From Caulobacter sp. CCH9-E1 (GTDB lineage: Bacteria; Pseudomonadota; Alphaproteobacteria; Caulobacterales; Caulobacteraceae): DNA of 31,168 nt. The translations under genes were made by a program, and so were the position numbers. Numbering within the stretch: the first letter of the stretch is position 1; each line of letters begins with the position of its first letter. Below the pieces are notes generated by a model. It did not search any database. It was not told where the DNA came from and was given only the letters and a program-made list of their open reading frames with translations. Shown piece after piece: positions 8,648 through 15,973 of the stretch. The stretch spans positions 1 to 31,168 of the forward strand of contig NZ_LSJA01000002.1 in the NCBI RefSeq assembly GCF_001556515.1, in the 5' to 3' direction.

Positions 8648-9171
8648 CGCCAGTCCTCCGCCGTCTGGCCCCACATCTGTGTCGGCCCGGCGGCGTCCAT
8701 GGGCGGCGGCAGGGTGACCATGTCGACCAGGCGCGAGCCCAGCCGCTGCGCCACGGCCTGGGACGGCAGATTGTCGGGATGGATCATGTGGCCGACGAAG
8801 TCCCAACCCAAGGTCTCGAAGGCATGCTCGAGACAGGCCCTGCCCGCCTCTGTGGCGTACCCCTTGCCCCAGGCGTCGCGATGGAACAGCCAGCCAACTT
8901 CCGGCGCGGGCCAGCCTTCGGGCCGCCAAGGACCGACGCGCCCGACCCAGCGGCCGGTCGCCTTCTCGATCGCCGAGAACTGGCCAAAGCCCAGCAACGA
9001 CCACATCCCGACCACCTGGGCCAGGGCGCGCCAGGCGACGCTTCGGGCCATCGCGCCGCCCAGATAGCGCATGCACTCGGGGTCCATGTGGAACTCGGCC
9101 CAGCCCGCATCGAAGTCCGCCTGGCTCGGCATGCGCAGAACAAGCCGCTCGGTCTCGAGGGTCACAGCCAC
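8599..9171 (-). CDS. GNAT family N-acetyltransferase (RimJ/RimL-like)
   Basis: This 190-residue acetyl-CoA-dependent acyltransferase starts with LETERLVLRMPSQADFD, the usual opening of RimJ/RimL-type GNATs. The acetyl-CoA binding motif is RDAWGKGYATEAGRAC (about residues 99-114), followed by HMIHPDNLPSQAVAQRLGS. The substrate may be a protein N-terminus or a small amine; it cannot be told. The start is GTG at 9171, supported by GGGAG six bases upstream. The final 16 codons run antisense into the XRE gene; the conserved domain ends before that, so the tail looks like a read-on extension. It is divergent from the acyltransferase gene, with a 77-bp gap. Confidence 0.86.
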   Translation of the reverse strand: MAVTLETERLVLRMPSQADFDAGWAEFHMDPECMRYLGGAMARSVAWRALAQVVGMWSLLGFGQFSAIEKATGRWVGRVGPWRPEGWPAPEVGWLFHRDAWGKGYATEAGRACLEHAFETLGWDFVGHMIHPDNLPSQAVAQRLGSRLVDMVTLPPPMDAAGPTQMWGQTAEDWRQSASSGALRSSASNA

Positions 9172-9248
9172 GCAAATCTCCCACCGTTCTTGCCGGGCCG
9201 TTCGATCCGGTCTCTAAATTCGCGTGGGGACTGGATCATGGGGGGGCC

Positions 9249-10238
9249 ATGGGGGGCTACGACTATTTGCGGCTGGCCGCGGCGATCCTAGTGATCGCCC
9301 ATCACGCGCGGGTGCTGGACGGCCGCCCGCCGATGATGCTCGGCGCCGGAGCCGACCTGGGCGCGCTGGGCGTCGGGATCTTCTTCGTGATCAGCGGCTA
9401 CCTGGTCGCCGGCAGCCTCGCGCGGGCGCCCAGCCTGGCGGTCTTCGTCGCCAAGCGCGCCCTGCGAATCTTTCCCGGCTTGGCGGTCGCCCTGTTGTTC
9501 ACGGCGTTCGTCCTAGGCCCACTGGTCACCGCCATCGACCTCGGGAGCTATTTTCGCGATCAGGACCCCTATGGCTACGTGCTGAGAAACCTCAGCCTTT
9601 ATGCGGTCACCTACGACCTGCCGGGCGTGTTCCTGTCCGCGCCGATGGCCGGCGTGGTCAACGGGTCGCTCTGGACGCTGCGGCTGGAGTTCACCGCCTA
9701 TCTCACCCTCGCGGCTCTGGGCGCGGCGCGCCTGGCGGCGGCGAGACCCCTGGCGTCGCTCGCAATCCTGGCGGCGGGCGCGGCGATCGGCCTCCACGTC
9801 CTGGGCTTTGACGCGCGCGGCGACCTCTTCCGCATCGCCTATCTGGCCAGCCTGAACGGCTTCCTGTTCCTCGCCGGCGCGTGGCTCTGGGCGCGTCGCT
9901 TGACGCCGCCCGTGTGGCTGACGGTCCTGGCGATCCCGCTGCTGGCGACGCCGGCCTGGTTCCTGGCCTTGCCGGCCCTGGTCGTCCGCCTCGGCGCCCT
10001 GCCCTTGCCGCGGCCGCCCGCCGATCTGTCGTATGGCCTCTACATCTACAGCTTTCCGCTGCAGCAGATGCTGGCCGAGCGCGGCGAGCTGAGCCTCATC
10101 ACTTCGCTGGCGGCCGCCCTGCCCTGCGGGGTCCTGTCCTGGTTTCTGGTCGAGAAGCCGGCGCTGAGGCTGAAGTCACGGCTGAGCCCGAACACGCCCC
10201 GGCCCGTCCTCAGTCCCGCAGTGGCCGCAGCCGATTGA
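9249..10238 (+). CDS. Acyltransferase 3 family membrane protein
   Basis: This 329-residue polytopic protein is of the acyltransferase-3 (OafA/NodX) family, which acetylates or otherwise acylates surface sugars such as O-antigen or exopolysaccharide. The domain begins at once with YDYLRLAAAILVIAHHAR, where the histidine pair includes the presumed catalytic His. GVGIFFVISGYLVAGS and a late YGLYIYSFPLQQML are also characteristic. About ten hydrophobic segments are seen. The ATG at 9249 is preceded by a run of G; an ATG at 9238 is out of frame. The 3' end overlaps the convergent purK gene by 29 bases. The acceptor is unknown; no sugar-synthesis cluster is adjacent. Confidence 0.85.
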   Translation: MGGYDYLRLAAAILVIAHHARVLDGRPPMMLGAGADLGALGVGIFFVISGYLVAGSLARAPSLAVFVAKRALRIFPGLAVALLFTAFVLGPLVTAIDLGSYFRDQDPYGYVLRNLSLYAVTYDLPGVFLSAPMAGVVNGSLWTLRLEFTAYLTLAALGAARLAAARPLASLAILAAGAAIGLHVLGFDARGDLFRIAYLASLNGFLFLAGAWLWARRLTPPVWLTVLAIPLLATPAWFLALPALVVRLGALPLPRPPADLSYGLYIYSFPLQQMLAERGELSLITSLAAALPCGVLSWFLVEKPALRLKSRLSPNTPRPVLSPAVAAAD

Positions 10239-11295
10239 CGTGGCCCATCTTTCGACCGGGACGGGCCTCGCCCTTGCCGTAGAGGTGCAGGCGGGTCTCG
10301 GGCTCGGCGGCCAGCTTCTTCCAAGCGTCGACGTCCGCGCCCAGGAGGTTGGTCATCTCGACGTGATGATGCGGCTGGGTCGGACCCAGCGGCCAGCCGG
10401 CGACGGCGCGGATGTGCTGCTCGAACTGGTCGACCTCACAGCCGTCCTGGGTCCAGTGCCCGGTGTTGTGGACGCGCGGCGCGAACTCGTTGACCAGCAG
10501 CTTGCCGCCGGCCAGCTCGAACAGCTCGACCCCGATCACGCCGACATAGTCGAGGGCGGTGAGGATCTTGGCGGCGATGGCCTCGGCCTGGTCGCGGGTG
10601 GCCGGCGTGATCTTGGCCGGCGCCACGGTGCGGCGCAGGACGCCGCCCTCGTGGTGGTTCTCGCTGACCGGATAGCAGGCGATCTCGCCGTCGCGGCCAC
10701 GCGCGGCGATCACCGACAGCTCGCGGCCGAAATCGGCCGGCGCCTCGAGGATCGCGGCCTGGCGGCCGATGCGGTCATAGGCTTCCTCGGCCTCGCCGGC
10801 GCGCTGGATCCAGGCCTGGCCCTTGCCGTCATAGCCTTCGCGGCGGGTCTTCAGCAGCGACGGCGCGCCGATGCGGGCCACGGCCTGCGCCAGGCTCTCG
10901 CTGTCATGGACGGCGGCGAAGGCCACAGTGGGCACGCCGATCTCGGCCAGGAAGCTCTTCTCGGCCACGCGGTCCTGGGCGGCCGCCAGCGCCTTGGCGC
11001 CGGGCGAGACCACCGCGCCCAGGGCGGCCAGCTCGGCCACCGTGTCGGCGGGGACGTTCTCGAACTCGTAGGTGACGACGTCGCAGGCCTCGGCCAGGCG
11101 CTTCAGGGCCCAGCGATCATCATAGGTGGCGACAATCTGGCGGGCGGCGACGCGGCCGGCGGGCGAGGCCTCTTCCGGGTCCTGGATCACCACGTCGAAG
11201 CCCAGGCGCGCGGCCGCCAGGGCCAGCATGCGGCCCAGCTGTCCGCCGCCCAGGATGCCGATGGTCGAGCCGGCGGCCAGGGGAAACTCAGCCAT
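10210..11295 (-). CDS. purK: N5-carboxyaminoimidazole ribonucleotide synthase
   Basis: This 361-residue cytoplasmic enzyme of de novo purine synthesis uses ATP and bicarbonate to convert AIR to N5-CAIR. The N-terminal pre-ATP-grasp fold is marked by [18 protein letters not shown] (residues 11-28). The ATP-grasp domain follows, including [16 protein letters not shown] and [17 protein letters not shown], both classic PurK signatures. The length is normal. The gene starts nine bases after the purE stop on the same strand, and its product feeds substrate to PurE, so the two form the standard purEK operon. Its 3' end overlaps the acyltransferase gene tail by 29 bases with no room for a terminator. 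Confidence 0.96.
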   Translation of the reverse strand: MAEFPLAAGSTIGILGGGQLGRMLALAAARLGFDVVIQDPEEASPAGRVAARQIVATYDDRWALKRLAEACDVVTYEFENVPADTVAELAALGAVVSPGAKALAAAQDRVAEKSFLAEIGVPTVAFAAVHDSESLAQAVARIGAPSLLKTRREGYDGKGQAWIQRAGEAEEAYDRIGRQAAILEAPADFGRELSVIAARGRDGEIACYPVSENHHEGGVLRRTVAPAKITPATRDQAEAIAAKILTALDYVGVIGVELFELAGGKLLVNEFAPRVHNTGHWTQDGCEVDQFEQHIRAVAGWPLGPTQPHHHVEMTNLLGADVDAWKKLAAEPETRLHLYGKGEARPGRKMGHVNRLRPLRD

Positions 11296-11304
11296 CTTGA
11301 TCTC

Positions 11305-11805
11305 TTAGTCCTCGACGCTTTCGGCGACGCTGTCGGTCTGGGCGGCGCGGAAGGCCGCCAGGCGCTGGGCCAGGCCCGCGTCCGACAGGGCCAGGATCTG
11401 GGCGGCCAGCAGGCCGGCGTTCTTGGCGCCCGCCTCGCCGATCGCCAGCGTCGCCACCGGAACGCCGCCCGGCATCTGCACGATCGACAGCAGGGAATCG
11501 AGACCCGACAGCGCCTTGGACTGCACCGGCACGCCCAGCACCGGCAGGTTGGTCATCGAGGCCGCCATGCCCGGCAGGTGCGCCGCGCCGCCGGCCCCGG
11601 CGATGATCACCTTGTATCCGGCCTTTTCCGCGCCCGTGGCGAAGTCGAACAGGCGCTGGGGCGTGCGGTGGGCCGAGACCACCTTGGCCTCCCAGGCCAC
11701 GCCCAGGCTGTCCAGCGCATCGGCGGCGCCCTTCATGGTCGGCCAGTCCGAACGGCTGCCCATGATGATGGCGACAGGCGGGGTGGTCGAAGGCATCGGC
11801 GTCAT
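11305..11805 (-). CDS. purE: N5-CAIR mutase, class I PurE
   Basis: This 166-residue enzyme moves the carboxyl group of N5-CAIR to give CAIR, the step after PurK. Signatures of class I PurE are present: [12 protein letters not shown] near the N-terminus, [10 protein letters not shown], and [12 protein letters not shown], which together form the nucleotide site with the catalytic His. The short disordered tail ([10 protein letters not shown]) is unremarkable. ATG codons at 11805 and 11796 are both possible starts; neither has a strong Shine-Dalgarno. purE is first in the purEK operon and diverges from dgcA with about 183 bp between starts. Confidence 0.96.
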   Translation of the reverse strand: MTPMPSTTPPVAIIMGSRSDWPTMKGAADALDSLGVAWEAKVVSAHRTPQRLFDFATGAEKAGYKVIIAGAGGAAHLPGMAASMTNLPVLGVPVQSKALSGLDSLLSIVQMPGGVPVATLAIGEAGAKNAGLLAAQILALSDAGLAQRLAAFRAAQTDSVAESVED

Positions 11806-11946
11806 CCCGTTGATGAAAGCCGCCCCGTATGCGCGTCAGCCCCCTTCGCGCAAGCCCAAAACGTCACCAAACGCCTCAAACACGAGCGCGCGGCCCCCTA
11901 CGACCACGCCCTGGGTACGCCCCGATTGCGCCCGACGCGGTTGCCG

Positions 11947-11954
11947 TTAACCAT
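11947..11954 (+). promoter_or_regulatory. CtrA-type half site TTAACCAT upstream of dgcA
   Basis: TTAACCAT is a variant cell-cycle motif that I recall being tied to CtrA in Caulobacter. It lies 35 bp before the dgcA ATG, close to where a -35 region would be. A single GANTC site (GATTC, 11974-11978) lies between it and the gene. A second TTAACCAT occurs at 21933-21940. This is a motif match only. Confidence 0.4.
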
Positions 11955-11988
11955 ATCCAAGCTGTGCCATTTCGATTCGCGTAGGGTC

Positions 11989-12708
11989 ATGAAGATTACC
12001 GGCGCCCGGACCGAGCCCTTCGCCGCCATCCGCAAGCGCGCTCTGGTGCGCGCCGGGGCTCAGGTGGCGGTCCGCGAAGTGTCCGCGCCCGACAGCGCCG
12101 CCTTCCTGGGCCTGACAGAAACGGATCTGACCCCGAAGGTGATCGAGGCCCTCCAGACTCTGATGACCGAGATCGAGGATCTCCGGAACGAGGTGTCGGC
12201 CCTGAAGCTGCGGCTGAACGAAGCCCAGAACCTGGCCGACATGGACGCCCTGACCCCAGTGCTGAACCGCCGCGCCTTCCTGCGCGAGATGAAGCGCGTC
12301 GCGGCCTTCGCCCAGCGCTATGGCTCGCCGGCCAGCGTGGTGTTTTTCGATCTGGACGGCTTCAAGTGGGTCAACGACCGCTTCGGCCACGCCGCCGGCG
12401 ACCAGGCGCTGAAGGCCGTGGCCAAGCGCCTGCTGAACAATGTCCGCGAAAGTGACATCGTCGGCCGGATGGGCGGCGACGAGTTCGCGGTCCTGCTGGC
12501 CCAGGCCGATCGGGAGACCGCCCTGACGAAGGCCCGCGCCCTGGCCGACGCGGTGATGGGCGCGCCGGTCGAGTTCGGCGAGTGGTCGGCGCCCCTGCAC
12601 ATCTCGTACGGCGTGCGCGAGATCGAGCCGGGCGCCGATCCCGAGGTCGCCCTGGCCGAGGCCGACGCGGCCATGTTCCTGCGCAAGCGCAAGACCGCCG
12701 TCGCCTAG
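11989..12708 (+). CDS. dgcA: Diguanylate cyclase (GGDEF), DgcA-like
   Basis: This 239-residue soluble enzyme makes cyclic di-GMP from two GTP. Residues about 45-82 form a heptad-rich dimerising coiled coil, and the GGDEF domain fills the rest. The active site is G162-GDEF166, and the inhibitory I-site is R153-ESD156, five residues upstream, so product inhibition should work. FFDLDGFKWVNDRFGHAAGDQAL is the usual substrate-binding stretch (about residues 116-138). There is no sensory domain. Size, coiled coil and the RESD I-site match C. crescentus DgcA, the protein used in I-site studies. The ATG at 11989 is chosen because the frame is open far upstream only as a shadow of purK; TAGGG precedes it. 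Upstream lie a TTAACCAT motif and a GATTC site. An orphan receiver gene follows. Confidence 0.88.
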   Translation: MKITGARTEPFAAIRKRALVRAGAQVAVREVSAPDSAAFLGLTETDLTPKVIEALQTLMTEIEDLRNEVSALKLRLNEAQNLADMDALTPVLNRRAFLREMKRVAAFAQRYGSPASVVFFDLDGFKWVNDRFGHAAGDQALKAVAKRLLNNVRESDIVGRMGGDEFAVLLAQADRETALTKARALADAVMGAPVEFGEWSAPLHISYGVREIEPGADPEVALAEADAAMFLRKRKTAVA

Positions 12709-12832
12709 AGCCCTTTTTCGGCTCCGGCCGCGCCGGGACAACCGAAGATCGTGCGACCTTATCGCGCGGCGACCCGCTCTCCGCCGCCGGCTATGCTTTT
12801 CAGGTTCTGTTAAGCATGACGGCGCGGGACGG

Positions 12833-13198
12833 ATGCAGAAAATTCTGATCGCCGAGGACGATCCCGTCCTGTCGATGATCTACGAGATCACCCTGACCGA
12901 GGCCGGTTTCGAGGTGCTGCTGTGCCATGACGGCCAGGAAGCCTTCGAGGCGCTAGGCAGCTTTTCGCCCGATCTCGTCATCACCGACCACTCGATGCCG
13001 CGCATGAGCGGCGGCGACCTGATCAGCGCCGTCCGGCGCGCCTGCCCGCATGCCGCCACCCTTATGGCCTCGGGCGTCGACACCCGCCTGCTGCGCGCCG
13101 ACCAGCACGCCGACGCGCGCCTGGAAAAGCCGATCACGCCGGGGCGGCTTTTGGATACGGTTCGGGCCCTGGAGGCGGCGCGCGGCCGGGGGCACTGA
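12833..13198 (+). CDS. Single-domain response regulator (orphan receiver)
   Basis: This 121-residue protein is a CheY-like receiver domain with no output domain. The acidic pocket is Glu8-Asp9-Asp10, the phosphoacceptor is Asp52 in ITDHSMP, Ser80 takes the switch Thr/Ser place and Lys99 is in EKP. All key residues are present, so phosphotransfer should be possible. The kinase and partner are unknown, as no histidine kinase gene is nearby. It lies 124 bp after dgcA on the same strand, so a link to c-di-GMP signalling is possible but unproven. It lacks the arginine-rich tail reported for Cle-type receivers. The ATG at 12833 follows GCGGGACGG; an ATG at 12816 is out of frame. Confidence 0.88.
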   Translation: MQKILIAEDDPVLSMIYEITLTEAGFEVLLCHDGQEAFEALGSFSPDLVITDHSMPRMSGGDLISAVRRACPHAATLMASGVDTRLLRADQHADARLEKPITPGRLLDTVRALEAARGRGH

Positions 13199-13208
13199 AG
13201 CTTTTTAC

Positions 13209-13336
13209 CGATCTTCCCGGCGAATGCCGCGATCCAGACCGAACCCATAAAAAGCGAAGATCCGATCGGCGGTCGGGCGAGACACCCCCAAATTCTCAGG
13301 ATGAATCTGGGCCCCGGCATTCGCCGGGGAGGTCGG
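13209..13336. repeat. Palindromic intergenic repeat, family B, copy 1
   Basis: Inverted pair between the convergent receiver and DUF465 genes. The left arm starts CGATCTTCCCGGCGAATGCC (13209) and the right arm is AATCTGGGCCCCGGCATTCG onward to 13336. The arms match less well than in the other two copies, with several changes in the left arm. Between the arms is about 74 bp of unrelated sequence. Likely a transcript end for both genes. Confidence 0.7.
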
Positions 13337-13345
13337 AGTTCCGGG

Positions 13346-13573
13346 TTAGGCGATGATGTCCGGGGTCAGCAGGTCTTCCAGCCGGATGATCTCGTCCTTC
13401 AGGGCCAGCTTCTTCCGCTTCAGGCGGGCGATCTGCAGCATGTCGGGCTGGTAGCGCTCTTCCAGGGCCTGGATGGCGTCGTCGAGATCCTTGTGCTCCT
13501 CGCGCAGGTCGGCGAGGCGGCGTTCGATCGCGATGTCGGAGTCGTCCGACGGATCGTCGTCGTTCATGGACAT
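13346..13573 (-). CDS. DUF465 (YdcH) family small protein
   Basis: This 75-residue protein is of the DUF465/YdcH family: short, highly charged, coiled-coil proteins without known biochemical function. Residues about 15-70 are helical with heptads, including ALEERYQPDMLQIARLKRKK, where D/P-x-x-L-x-x-L-K-R-x-K-L is the family's conserved core. The N-terminal SMNDDDPSDDSD segment is acidic and probably disordered. I chose the ATG at 13573; the ATG two codons later (13567) is equally possible with GAG at a better distance. The longer frame to 13636 adds a 21-residue head without family likeness. A second DUF465 gene lies at 14859-15032. Confidence 0.82.
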   Translation of the reverse strand: MSMNDDDPSDDSDIAIERRLADLREEHKDLDDAIQALEERYQPDMLQIARLKRKKLALKDEIIRLEDLLTPDIIA

Positions 13574-13632
13574 GATCTCAGATGGGCCCGTTGGAAAGAT
13601 AGATGGGAAAGGCTGACGACCGGTAAAGGCGC

Positions 13633-14094
13633 TCAACCGGCCTTATTTTCAAGGGCCTTGGCGAGCTGCTCGAGCGCGGCTCGGCGCGGCGGGTCGCCGG
13701 AGGCTTCGGCGGCGGCGACAAGGCCCTCGATCACCGAGGCCGGCGCGCCCGCGGGACCGGTCAGGGCCTCCAGACTTCCCAGCAGCACGCGCTCGCCCTG
13801 GAGCTCGACCGCCTTGACCGCGTCGCGCAGCGCCTCCTTGGCGGCGTCGTCGACCGGCGGACGCGGCGGCTTCAGGGCCCGGCGCACGCCCCGCAGGGGG
13901 GCGCCGATCTCGGCGTCCCAGTCGCGCATCAGCCGGGCGGCTTCCTTGAGGTCGGCCGAGCGCCCCTCGCCCGCCGCCCAGGCGGCCCACAGCAGGTAGG
14001 GCACGTTCTGGCCGTGGCCGTCCTGCAGGTTCAGACACGCGGCCGCGACAGGTTGTCGCGCATAGACCTCCAGGGCCCAGTCCCAGATTCGCAT
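13633..14094 (-). CDS. TIGR02444/DUF2390 family protein
   Basis: This 153-residue cytoplasmic protein belongs to a family of uncharacterised proteobacterial proteins. The N-terminus reads WDWALEVYARQPVAAACLNL then QDGHGQNVPYLLWAAW, which is the family hallmark. The rest is an alpha-helical, alanine-rich bundle. No catalytic motif is evident. It starts five bases after the ubiX stop on the same strand, so it is cotranscribed with ubiX. The ATG at 14094 has GAGGG about ten bases upstream. It may be functionally tied to ubiquinone synthesis only through this linkage. Confidence 0.8.
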   Translation of the reverse strand: MRIWDWALEVYARQPVAAACLNLQDGHGQNVPYLLWAAWAAGEGRSADLKEAARLMRDWDAEIGAPLRGVRRALKPPRPPVDDAAKEALRDAVKAVELQGERVLLGSLEALTGPAGAPASVIEGLVAAAEASGDPPRRAALEQLAKALENKAG

Positions 14095-14099
14095 CGGCG

Positions 14100-14729
14100 T
14101 TAACCCTCACCCTTGCCGGTGATGGTCTCGAGGTCCTCCCCCCAGCGCTTCACGGGCCGCCAGGAGAGGTCGAAGAGGTCGAGGGCGCGGCCCACCGACT
14201 GGTCGACCATCTCGGCGATCGAGGCGGGCTTAGCGTAGAAGGCCGGCAGCGGCGGGGCGATCACCGCGCCCATCTCGGCCAGCTTGGTCATGGTGCGCAG
14301 ATGGCCCAGGTGCAGCGGCGTCTCGCGGATCATCAGCACGAGCGTCCGGCGCTCCTTCAGCGTCACGTCGGCGGCGCGGGTCAGCAGCGAAGACGTTACG
14401 CCGGTTGCGATCTCGCTCATCGTCCGCACCGAGCACGGCGCGACGATCATGCCCAGCGTCCGGAACGAGCCCGAGGCGATCGACGCCCCGACGTCGGCCG
14501 GGCGATGGACGACGTCGGCCTTGGCGTTGACCTCGGCGACGCTCAGGCCTGTCTCTTGAGCGAGCGTCAATGCCGCCGATTTGGACAACACCAAGTGGCT
14601 CTCGACGCCGAGCTCGCGCAGGGCGTCCAGCGTGCGCAGGCCGTAGACGACGCCGGATGCGCCCGTGATCCCGACCGCTAGCCGCGCCGGTTCCCTTGGG
14701 CGATCAACGGTCTTCGAAGCGTCGGTCAT
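14100..14729 (-). CDS. ubiX: Flavin prenyltransferase UbiX
   Basis: This 209-residue enzyme attaches a dimethylallyl group to FMN, making the prenylated flavin used by the UbiD decarboxylase in ubiquinone synthesis. The N-terminal FMN-binding loop is VGITGASGVVYGLRTLDAL (residues 18-36). SGSFRTLGMIVAPCSVRTMS and ETPLHLGHLRTMTKLAEMGA are family signatures of the flavoprotein/Pad1 fold. The 17-residue polar head before the domain is unusual but harmless. The ATG at 14729 has a weak Shine-Dalgarno. It is first in a short operon with the TIGR02444-family gene and diverges from a DUF465 gene. No ubiD is in the window. Confidence 0.95.
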   Translation of the reverse strand: MTDASKTVDRPREPARLAVGITGASGVVYGLRTLDALRELGVESHLVLSKSAALTLAQETGLSVAEVNAKADVVHRPADVGASIASGSFRTLGMIVAPCSVRTMSEIATGVTSSLLTRAADVTLKERRTLVLMIRETPLHLGHLRTMTKLAEMGAVIAPPLPAFYAKPASIAEMVDQSVGRALDLFDLSWRPVKRWGEDLETITGKGEG

Positions 14730-14858
14730 GGTGAATGTTCGTCCGTCATGGGAGCAAAAACGGCCCCGTCAAGCGCCGCCCGTTGCAATCATATGTGATC
14801 TGACAGCGTCGCGCAGCGGGTGTTCACTTTCCTCTCCAACAGCAAGGAGCCGAGAGCC

Positions 14859-15032
14859 ATGGCCATCGAATCCCGTATCCGCGAGCTTGGGTCCCGTCAC
14901 GAGAACCTCGACCGCAAGATCCAGGAGGAGACCAACCGACCCGGTTATGATCCGACGCTGCTCCGAGAGCTGAAGCGCCAGAAGCTTAGGCTGAAGGAAG
15001 AGATCGAGGGCCTCCGCGCCCGAATGCACTAG
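14859..15032 (+). CDS. DUF465 (YdcH) family small protein, second copy
   Basis: This 57-residue protein is a minimal DUF465 member: a charged helical hairpin with RIRELGSRHENLDRKIQEE and PTLLRELKRQKLRLKEEIE, the family's core. It is related to the DUF465 protein at 13346 but lacks the acidic head. The ATG at 14859 is preceded by AAGGAG nine bases upstream, so the longer GTG-started frame from 14820 is rejected. It is a single-gene unit, closed by a strong terminator at 15059-15096. The function of this family is unknown. Confidence 0.88.
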   Translation: MAIESRIRELGSRHENLDRKIQEETNRPGYDPTLLRELKRQKLRLKEEIEGLRARMH

Positions 15033-15058
15033 CTGCTAACGGCAGCCGAAAAACGAGA

Positions 15059-15096
15059 GGCCCCGCTCCGGCAAGGAGCGGGGCCTTTGCTTTTTT
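15059..15096 (+). terminator. Rho-independent terminator after DUF465 gene
   Basis: A perfect 11-bp GC stem, GGCCCCGCTCC paired with GGAGCGGGGCC, has a five-base loop and is followed by TTTGCTTTTTT. It closes the DUF465 transcript and, being between convergent genes, may also stop leftward transcription of trcR, though no T-run lies on that side. Confidence 0.93.
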
Positions 15097-15147
15097 CCGA
15101 CCGTCCGATCATTCCAGCGTCCGCCGGAGGATCGGCCCCCTGAAACC

Positions 15148-15861
15148 CTAGTCTTCGTCTTCCTCGTCGACATAGCCCAACGACTTGCCAAACACGTCCT
15201 CGGCCTTGATGTCGCCGCGGGGCGCGCGGAAGTCTTCTTCCTCTTCCTCGACCTCGGGCTCGAACTGGCCGGCTTCCGAGGCGGGACGCAGGGTCGGGTC
15301 TTCCGGCAGGATGCCCTTCTTCAGGTCGTCCTTGGCCTTCTTCTCGGCCGCCTTCTTGACCAGGGCGTCCAGCTCCAGCTGGCCGACCAGGCCCAGGGTC
15401 ACCGGATCGACCGGCTTGATGTTGGCCGCGTTCCAGTGCGTGCGGGCGCGGACCTGCTCGATCGTGGCCTTGGTGGTGCCGAGGATCTTCGAGATCTGGG
15501 CGTCGGTCACCTCGGGGTGGTGGCGCAGGAACCAGGCGATGGCGTCCGGACGATCCTGGCGACGCGAGACCGGGGTGTAGCGCGGAGCCTTCTTCTGCGG
15601 CTTCAGCAGTTCGGCGTGGCGGCTGACCTGGGCCTTCATCCGGTAGTCCGGATTGGCCTGGGCGCGGTCCAGCTCCTCGCGGGTCAGCTGGCCGTTGCCG
15701 ATCGGGTCGGCGCCGCGGATGTCGCGCGCCACTTCGCCGTCGGCGATGCCGCGCACTTCCAGCGGGTGCAGGCCGCAGAAATCGGCGATCTGTTCGAAGC
15801 TGAGCGAGGTGTTGTCCACCAACCAGACGGCGGTCGCCTTGGGCATCAGGATGTCGGACAT
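15148..15861 (-). CDS. trcR: Cell-cycle transcriptional regulator TrcR (DUF1013)
   Basis: This 237-residue protein is of the DUF1013 family, named TrcR in Caulobacter, a putative DNA-binding cell-cycle regulator conserved across alphaproteobacteria. MPKATAVWLVDNTSLSFEQ at the N-terminus and FCGLHPLEVRGIADGEVA suggest a first helix-turn-helix; VTDAQISKILGTTKATIEQV (about residues 117-136) a second. The C-terminal 40 residues are strongly acidic, with runs of glutamate and aspartate. The length is typical. The ATG at 15861 has GGAGG five bases upstream, a strong site. The leader has a GC hairpin with a GAAA loop and an inverted repeat around a TATAAT core. It lies downstream of the DUF72 gene on the same strand but about 110 bp away. 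Confidence 0.9.
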   Translation of the reverse strand: MSDILMPKATAVWLVDNTSLSFEQIADFCGLHPLEVRGIADGEVARDIRGADPIGNGQLTREELDRAQANPDYRMKAQVSRHAELLKPQKKAPRYTPVSRRQDRPDAIAWFLRHHPEVTDAQISKILGTTKATIEQVRARTHWNAANIKPVDPVTLGLVGQLELDALVKKAAEKKAKDDLKKGILPEDPTLRPASEAGQFEPEVEEEEEDFRAPRGDIKAEDVFGKSLGYVDEEDED

Positions 15862-15882
15862 GCGGTCCTCCAGAAATGACGG

Positions 15883-15904
15883 CGCCCGGCCTTTCGGCCG
15901 GGCG
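15883..15904 (-). promoter_or_regulatory. Leader hairpin upstream of trcR
   Basis: On the minus strand CGCCCGGCC and GGCCGGGCG form a perfect 9-bp stem with a GAAA tetraloop, 21 bp before the trcR ATG. It has no T-run after it, so it is not an obvious terminator of the upstream DUF72 gene. It could stabilise the leader or affect translation. Confidence 0.6.
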
Positions 15905-15913
15905 GGATGTGGT

Positions 15914-15931
15914 AACCGCTATAATGCGGTT
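15914..15931. promoter_or_regulatory. Inverted repeat around TATAAT, trcR promoter region
   Basis: AACCGC-TATAAT-GCGGTT is a perfect inverted repeat with 6-bp arms. Read on the minus strand, the centre ATTATA could serve as the -10 box of trcR, roughly 53 bp before its ATG; no good -35 was found. Palindromic arms on a -10 box look like an operator. Confidence 0.4.
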
Positions 15932-15973
15932 CTCGGAAAAAGGGAACGGGGACTAAGCGCCCATCGCCCTATT

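Noticed and set aside
10240..11988. A 583-codon N-terminal extension of the GGDEF protein frame
   Set aside because: It is antisense to purK and purE and shows the composition of a shadow frame; the ATG at 11989 starts the real protein.
12709..12750. GAGCC-CTTTTTC-GGCTC after dgcA as a terminator
   Set aside because: The stem is only 5 bp and no T-run follows; too weak to call.
14859..15032. Whether the tandem DUF465, DUF1192 and rcdA small genes form a toxin-antitoxin system
   Set aside because: They belong to conserved core families, are separately transcribed, and show no toxin motif.
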